64,000 bases of DNA, taken from the NCBI GenBank assembly GCA_027559495.1, contig JAMXSV010000003.1, positions 1,674,001 through 1,738,000 on the forward strand, read 5' to 3'. Positions 59,601 to 64,000 of the stretch are shown piece after piece. Within the stretch, counting starts at the first letter, position 1. The number at the start of each line of letters is the position of its first letter. The position numbers were made by a program, and so were the translations under genes. The DNA comes from Aurifilum marmelostoma. Lineage: Eukaryota; Ascomycota; Sordariomycetes; Diaporthales; Cryphonectriaceae. Below the pieces are notes generated by a model. It worked only from the letters and a program-made list of their open reading frames with translations, made no database searches and was not told the origin of the DNA.

Positions 59601-62600
59601 AGATCGCTTGAAGACCAAGCCTCGGCGGGTGTCCCGAAGAGGCTGGGCAGCAGGGAGTCCCCAACGGACCAGAAGGAGGACCGGTCTGCCGACATGAGGA
59701 GCTGGCCCAAGACAGAGACCCGCCATCGACACAAGAAGCTTCACTCCCATGGGGGAGACTTTGCGACGACCTTTCAGTCGCTGCCGCCAGGTTCCACTCT
59801 TCCTCTGAAGAGCTCCCCATCGTCGAGAGGCGAACCCTCAATCACTCACCCACCGGAGATGGCCTGGCCGACAGACAGGCTGAAGGACCTGATCCTCGAC
59901 TCGCTTCCCGCACAGCTCTTTGTCGCGACCGTTCCAGCGGGCGGTATCGTCTGGGTGAACAGTCGTTATATCGCCTATCGTGGCCAGACGCTGGCTGAGC
60001 TCTACGCGGACCCTCATGCCAGCATTCACCCTGACGACCGGGAGGCGTACCTGAGTGACTGGGGTCGTGCCGTTAGGACCGGTGAGGATTTCCAGATGAC
60101 GGTGCGCATTCGCCGCTTTGATGGCGCCTACCGCTGCTTCTCAGCGAGGGTCGTCGCGTGCCGAAACAGGCGCAATGTGAGCAGTCCTTCTCAACCACCC
60201 CCCTTGTTTCTTCCCCTTTTCAATACGATAGGTTGTTTCTGACACCGTGCAGGAGATTGTGTACTATCTCGGAAGCTACACGGACATCCACGAGCAGACC
60301 ATGGCTGAGCTCAAGGTTGTGCGACAGCAGGAGATTGAGGCTTCCGAAGCGAAACACCGGCTGCTCGCGAATCTGATCCCCCAAATTATCTTTACAGCGA
60401 CGGAGGACGAGGGCATCACGTTTTCGAATGAGCAGTGGCTGTCCTACACGGGGCAGAGTGAAGAGGATGCCCTCGGTCTCGGGTTTATGGACTATGTGCA
60501 TCCTGACGATCTTGCAAGGTGTCAGATCCCGTCTGCTCAGAATCCGCTGTCATCGCCTTCTGGGAAAGTGAATCAGGGCAAGAAGACACCCGCATCTCAG
60601 CAGAACACCCCCAACAAGGGCCCACCTCGTGCTCTTTCGCGGAACGACAGCTCCAGCAGCGAGTCTACGTACGGTCTGCCCGCTGCGAACCTGACGGAAC
60701 TGGCCAGGTCCGGTGTTGTCAAGGTTGGAAGGGATAGCAGCGGCCGGCTGACTTATGCCACCGAGATCCGGCTCCGGTCCAGGACTGGCGAGTACCGTTG
60801 GCATCTCGTGCGCTGCGTCGAGATTGAGAACACAGGCCTTGGCAATGGGATGAGTTCCTATTTTGGCTCTGCGACGGACATTAATGACCACAAGCTGCTG
60901 GAGGCCAAGCTCAAGGAGGCGATGGAGTCCAAAAGCCGCTTCCTGAGCAACATGAGCCACGAGATCCGGACACCGCTGATCGGCATCTCGGGCATGGTCA
61001 GCTTCCTCCAGGACACCACGCTCAACGATGAGCAGCGAGACTACACCAACACCATCCAGACGAGCGCCAACAGCCTGCTCATGATCATCAATGACATCCT
61101 GGACCTGTCCAAGGTCGATGCCGGCATGATGAAACTCAACCATGAGTGGTTCCACACACGTGCCCTGATCGAGGATGTCAACGAGCTAGTGTCTGCCATG
61201 GCCATCGCGAGGAGGCTCGAGCTGAACTACATCATCGAAGAGGACGTGCCGAGCTACGTCAAGGGCGACAGGGTCAGGATCCGCCAAGTTCTTCTCAACG
61301 TGATCGGGAATGCTATCAAGTTCACCGAGAAGGGAGAGGTCTTCAGCCGCTGCATGGTCAAGACAGGTGCGCCCGGGCTGGACAAGGACCAAGTCATGCT
61401 AGAGTTTTCCGTCATCGACACTGGAAGAGGGTTCACCGAGGAGGAGAGGAAGCTCATATTCAAGCCGTTCAGCCAGATCGACGGCAGCAGCACGCGAGCC
61501 CATGGCGGCAGCGGCCTGGGCCTCGTGATCTCGCGACAGCTCGTTGAGCTGCACGGCGGCATGATGGAAGGCACAGCAGTGCCGGGACGTGGTGCAACCT
61601 TTACCTTCACAGCCAAGTTTGGCCTGCCGACGTCCGATGACCATCCCGATGCACCGTTCAGCCCTACTCCGGCCGTCTCGACACCTGCCACCGTCGAGGA
61701 GATCCCCACGCAGCCGTTCAGGCAGTTTGCCATCAAGCCTCGAGGATCCGCCGCCGCCTCCGCCACAACTGCGAGCCCGACCACTGCCGGACAGAACTCT
61801 CCGGCGGTCGCCTCCAGCGGAAGCTCCAACCCCTCGGTCACCTCGACCGGGACACGTTTCAGCGACAGATCGTCCTTTTCGTCTGTGAACACCGGTCTGG
61901 CGCGGTTCAGCGAGGCTGCGAGGGCTAGCGGCCAAGACTTGTCGCAGATGAAGCTGGAGATGCCCTCAGGCCGGAACTCGCCGGCTCAGACGCCAACGCC
62001 TGAGCAGAGGGAGCAGCAGCAGGCGGCGGATGCCAGCGGCCTGCATCCACCAATGTTCTCCATCTTGGTCATCTGCCCCCAGAAGTACAGTCGCGAGGCC
62101 ACGACACGTCACGTCGAGATGACCCTACCCAAGGATGTGCCTCATCAGATCACGGCGCTCAGCAGCGCCCAGGAGGCAGAGGCCCTGATCGGCAGAGAGG
62201 ACCCTGTCATCTTCACCCACATCATCATCAACCTCTCGTCCATCGAGGACATCATCAGGCTCCTGGAAGACATCAACCAGTCGACCATCACCAACAAGAC
62301 GTCTGTGGTCCTCTTGTCGGACTCGATCCAGCGGCAAGATCTAACGAGACTTGTGGCCGGGACCGCGCGGGAGCCCCTGATCTCCGACAACAGGCTGTCT
62401 TACGTGTACAAACCCGTCAAGCCTTCTCGTCTGGCCGTCATCTTCGACCCTGCGAATGAGGGAGACGCCAGCGTCGACCGCAACAGGTCTACTGCCCAGC
62501 AGCTTGTGGAGGATCAGAAGAAGAGCTACCAGGAGGTCGAGAAGCGCATGGGCAACAAGGGGTACAAGGTACTCCTCGTGGAGGACAACCCGGTCAACCA

Positions 62601-63008
62601 AAAGGTTCTCAACAAATATCTCGCCAAGGTAGGCGTGGAGGTCGACCTGGCCATGGACGGGGAGGAGTGTACCGACAAGGTCTTCTCTCGCCCACAGGGA
62701 TTCTACTCTTTAATTCTGGTACGTCTACAGTCCCATGTTTTTCTGTTCTTGCTGTACGCAATGCTTGATGAGCTGACACCTGTCCTCAGTGCGACCTTCA
62801 TATGCCCCGCAAAGATGGCTATCAGGCCTGCCGAGAAATTCGTGGCTGGGAGAGGAAGAACAAGTACAAGAACATGCCCATCATCGCACTTTCGGCCAAC
62901 GTCATGTCCGACGTTCAGGAGAAGTGCGTCGAGGCGGGCTTCAACGACTACGTCACAAAGCCCGTCGACTTCATCAACCTGTCCACCGCGCTGTCTAAAT
63001 TTTTCTGA
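56622..63008 (+). CDS. Hybrid histidine kinase (GAF-like, PAS-PAS, HisKA-HATPase, two receivers)
   Basis: This is a two-component sensor that autophosphorylates on His and passes phosphate to its receiver and on to an Hpt protein. The spliced gene is join(56622..60176, 60253..62718, 62790..63008), giving 2079 residues. Order: disordered N-terminus with a poly-Gly run (about 125-154); GAF-like first half (344-390, LYDLSLMLTSEPGLDAWWRT); a long insert; GAF-like second half (722-830); PAS1 (about 1083-1200); PAS2 (about 1219-1400, with an insert); HisKA with NMSHEIRTPL, His1421; HATPase with NVIGNAIKFTEKGE, DTGRGF and GGSGLGL; a degenerate receiver (1787-1930); a C-terminal receiver (1955-2079) with VEDNPVNQK, Asp2009 in CDLHMP and TKPVD. 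No membrane segment is seen, so it is probably cytosolic. The stimulus is unknown. The PAS pair suggests redox, oxygen or a small ligand, as in Mak-type fungal kinases, but I do not assign a group. Confidence 0.94.
56993..57052 (+). repeat. (GGA)n trinucleotide repeat coding for poly-Gly
   Basis: About 20 tandem GGA codons inside the kinase N-terminus, interrupted once by GTA (Val) and continued by Gly/Arg codons. Changes in repeat number would keep the frame, so length variation among strains is likely. Confidence 0.9.
62056..62451 (+). other. Degenerate receiver domain in the histidine kinase
   Basis: Residues about 1787-1918 show the strand pattern of a receiver: FSILVICP (beta 1), FTHIIINLSS (beta 3), TSVVLLSDS (beta 4), YVYKPVKPSR (beta 5 with Lys1905). 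The phosphate-accepting Asp is replaced by Asn1845 and the acidic pair of beta 1 is absent (Cys-Pro). It should not accept phosphate and may act as a structural or signalling pseudo-receiver. Confidence 0.6.
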
Positions 63009-64000
63009 GGGATCCTGCCACGAGCACTTCTCTCTCCCTCTCTGTCATCTCTACGAGATGTCGACAAGGGATCATCAAGCAACCACATCAACACAAACCA
63101 CAACGTCATGATGCTCGCTGCATAGCGCCGGCGTTCCATCCATGCCTTATGCATAAACGAATCAATGATATCCTCTCTTATTTTGCTTTCATTCAATTTG
63201 TACAATACTTTGGGCCTTATTTGCCATCATCTCACTGCTACCCCCACACATACATACGAGACTGTCTATATGCCGAGCCTCACTTCGCCTCGCTCCTACG
63301 ACCCGGCAGAGGGGGCCCGGGGGTGTTTTTCTGTCGAAGCTTCTGGGCTTCCACTGTCATGGAATCCGGGGGAGGATTGGAAGGGTTTGAGGGTTGACGG
63401 GAGAGGAGCACTTGGACTCCGAGGAGTTGGGTCATGTTGTCCCTCCTTTGCTTTGAAGGTTTTTATGGGCTGGCTAATGGCGAACTTGAGGACTGGTCAT
63501 CGGAGACGGCCACCAAGACGTGGCTGTCGCATCACTTACACACAAACACGCTGCAAGAACGATACACCAACACACCGGCCAGGGCAGGTGCACATATCAA
63601 GAGGCGAATGGGGGGAATCTCATGACGTTGTGGCTCAGAATATGAGCACCTGGTCAATTTGGACTTTTTTTCAAGGAACAAAGCAAGATTTACATTCTGG
63701 TCAAGGACGGGGGTTCCAGCACACACGTTCCCGAGACGACCACACACCCATTACTTCATCTCTCCTGCTGCAGCTGCGAGTCATTGTCTCTGGAGTTCAG
63801 GAAGATCGGGCCGGGAAGATAGGATTCAGGGGGGTAATATATAGCATCTGGGCCTGCTGGACACCACACTTTTTTATTTTTATCTTTCTTTTTCTATTCT
63901 TTCTTTTCCTGATTGTGGATTTAGAAAGGAGAGCCCTTGCTCTTTTGTTCCTTTCTCTCTTTTCCGTGCATGTTGGATCTTGACTTCTTTCTGTAAAAGA
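63009..64000. other. 3' flank of the histidine kinase
   Basis: The first few hundred bases probably hold the kinase 3' untranslated region. Open frames here (up to 272 codons at 63,165-63,983, +) cross T-rich tracts near 63,870-63,960, and neither codon bias nor motif supports them. No gene or RNA was recognised to the window end. Confidence 0.5.

Noticed and set aside
61254..61935. Overlapping minus-strand frames of 178-212 codons opposite the kinase ATPase domain
   Set aside because: They lie opposite conserved HATPase motifs and are explained by codon bias.
63165..63983. 272-codon frame downstream of the kinase
   Set aside because: Its end is translated T-rich sequence (FIFIFLFLFFLFL) and its start lies in the likely 3' untranslated region. 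No family resemblance.

Overview
This window looks like nuclear DNA of a filamentous ascomycete (Pezizomycotina, most likely a Sordariomycete). The evidence is short GT-AG introns (58-177 bp) with fungal branch-site-like CTRAC sequences, strongly G/C-biased third codon positions, dispersed single genes rather than operons, a fungal-type shugoshin tail, a CRM1 with the filamentous-fungal sequence pattern, and a very large PAS-type hybrid histidine kinase. No mobile element, rRNA or convincing tRNA was found. The species cannot be named from the sequence.

Left part (1-10,700) is a normal gene-dense block. It holds the 3' end of a shugoshin gene (+), retromer subunit VPS29 (-, three exons), alanine-glyoxylate aminotransferase AGX1 (+, four exons) and the nuclear export receptor CRM1/exportin-1 (+, eight exons). 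VPS29 and AGX1 are divergent and share a 1.4-kb intergenic region.

Middle part (10,700-42,000) is about 31 kb that is almost empty of recognisable genes. The only confident gene is a small Ecl1-type (life-span regulatory factor domain) protein at 30,662. A probable two-exon orphan gene lies at 40,819-41,260, and a weaker reading frame, possibly a gene relic, lies on the minus strand at 33,416-33,862. The rest is rich in homopolymer runs, CA/GT tracts and tetranucleotide repeats. It is not AT-rich and shows no transposon proteins, so it does not look like RIP-mutated repeat DNA.

Right part (42,000-64,000) becomes genic again: a class II aldolase/adducin-domain protein (-), chaperonin subunit CCT3 (+, six exons), a DUF1168/PRKRIP1 spliceosomal protein (-, convergent with CCT3), a histidine-phosphatase (phosphoglycerate-mutase-like) protein with a long disordered tail (+), and, after a 5-kb intergenic region, a 2079-residue hybrid histidine kinase (+). 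The kinase has a split GAF-like region, two PAS domains, a kinase core, a degenerate second receiver and a C-terminal receiver.

Most recognisable genes are housekeeping (cohesion, retromer, glycine synthesis, nuclear export, protein folding, splicing). The two regulatory genes (Ecl1-type and histidine kinase) are the ones with unusually long flanking DNA and short upstream reading frames. No functional cluster is evident. Exon boundaries were placed by hand from splice consensus, reading frame and family conservation. Two boundaries were placed with less certainty: the second exon of the orphan gene and the tentative intron in the 33.4-kb reading frame.
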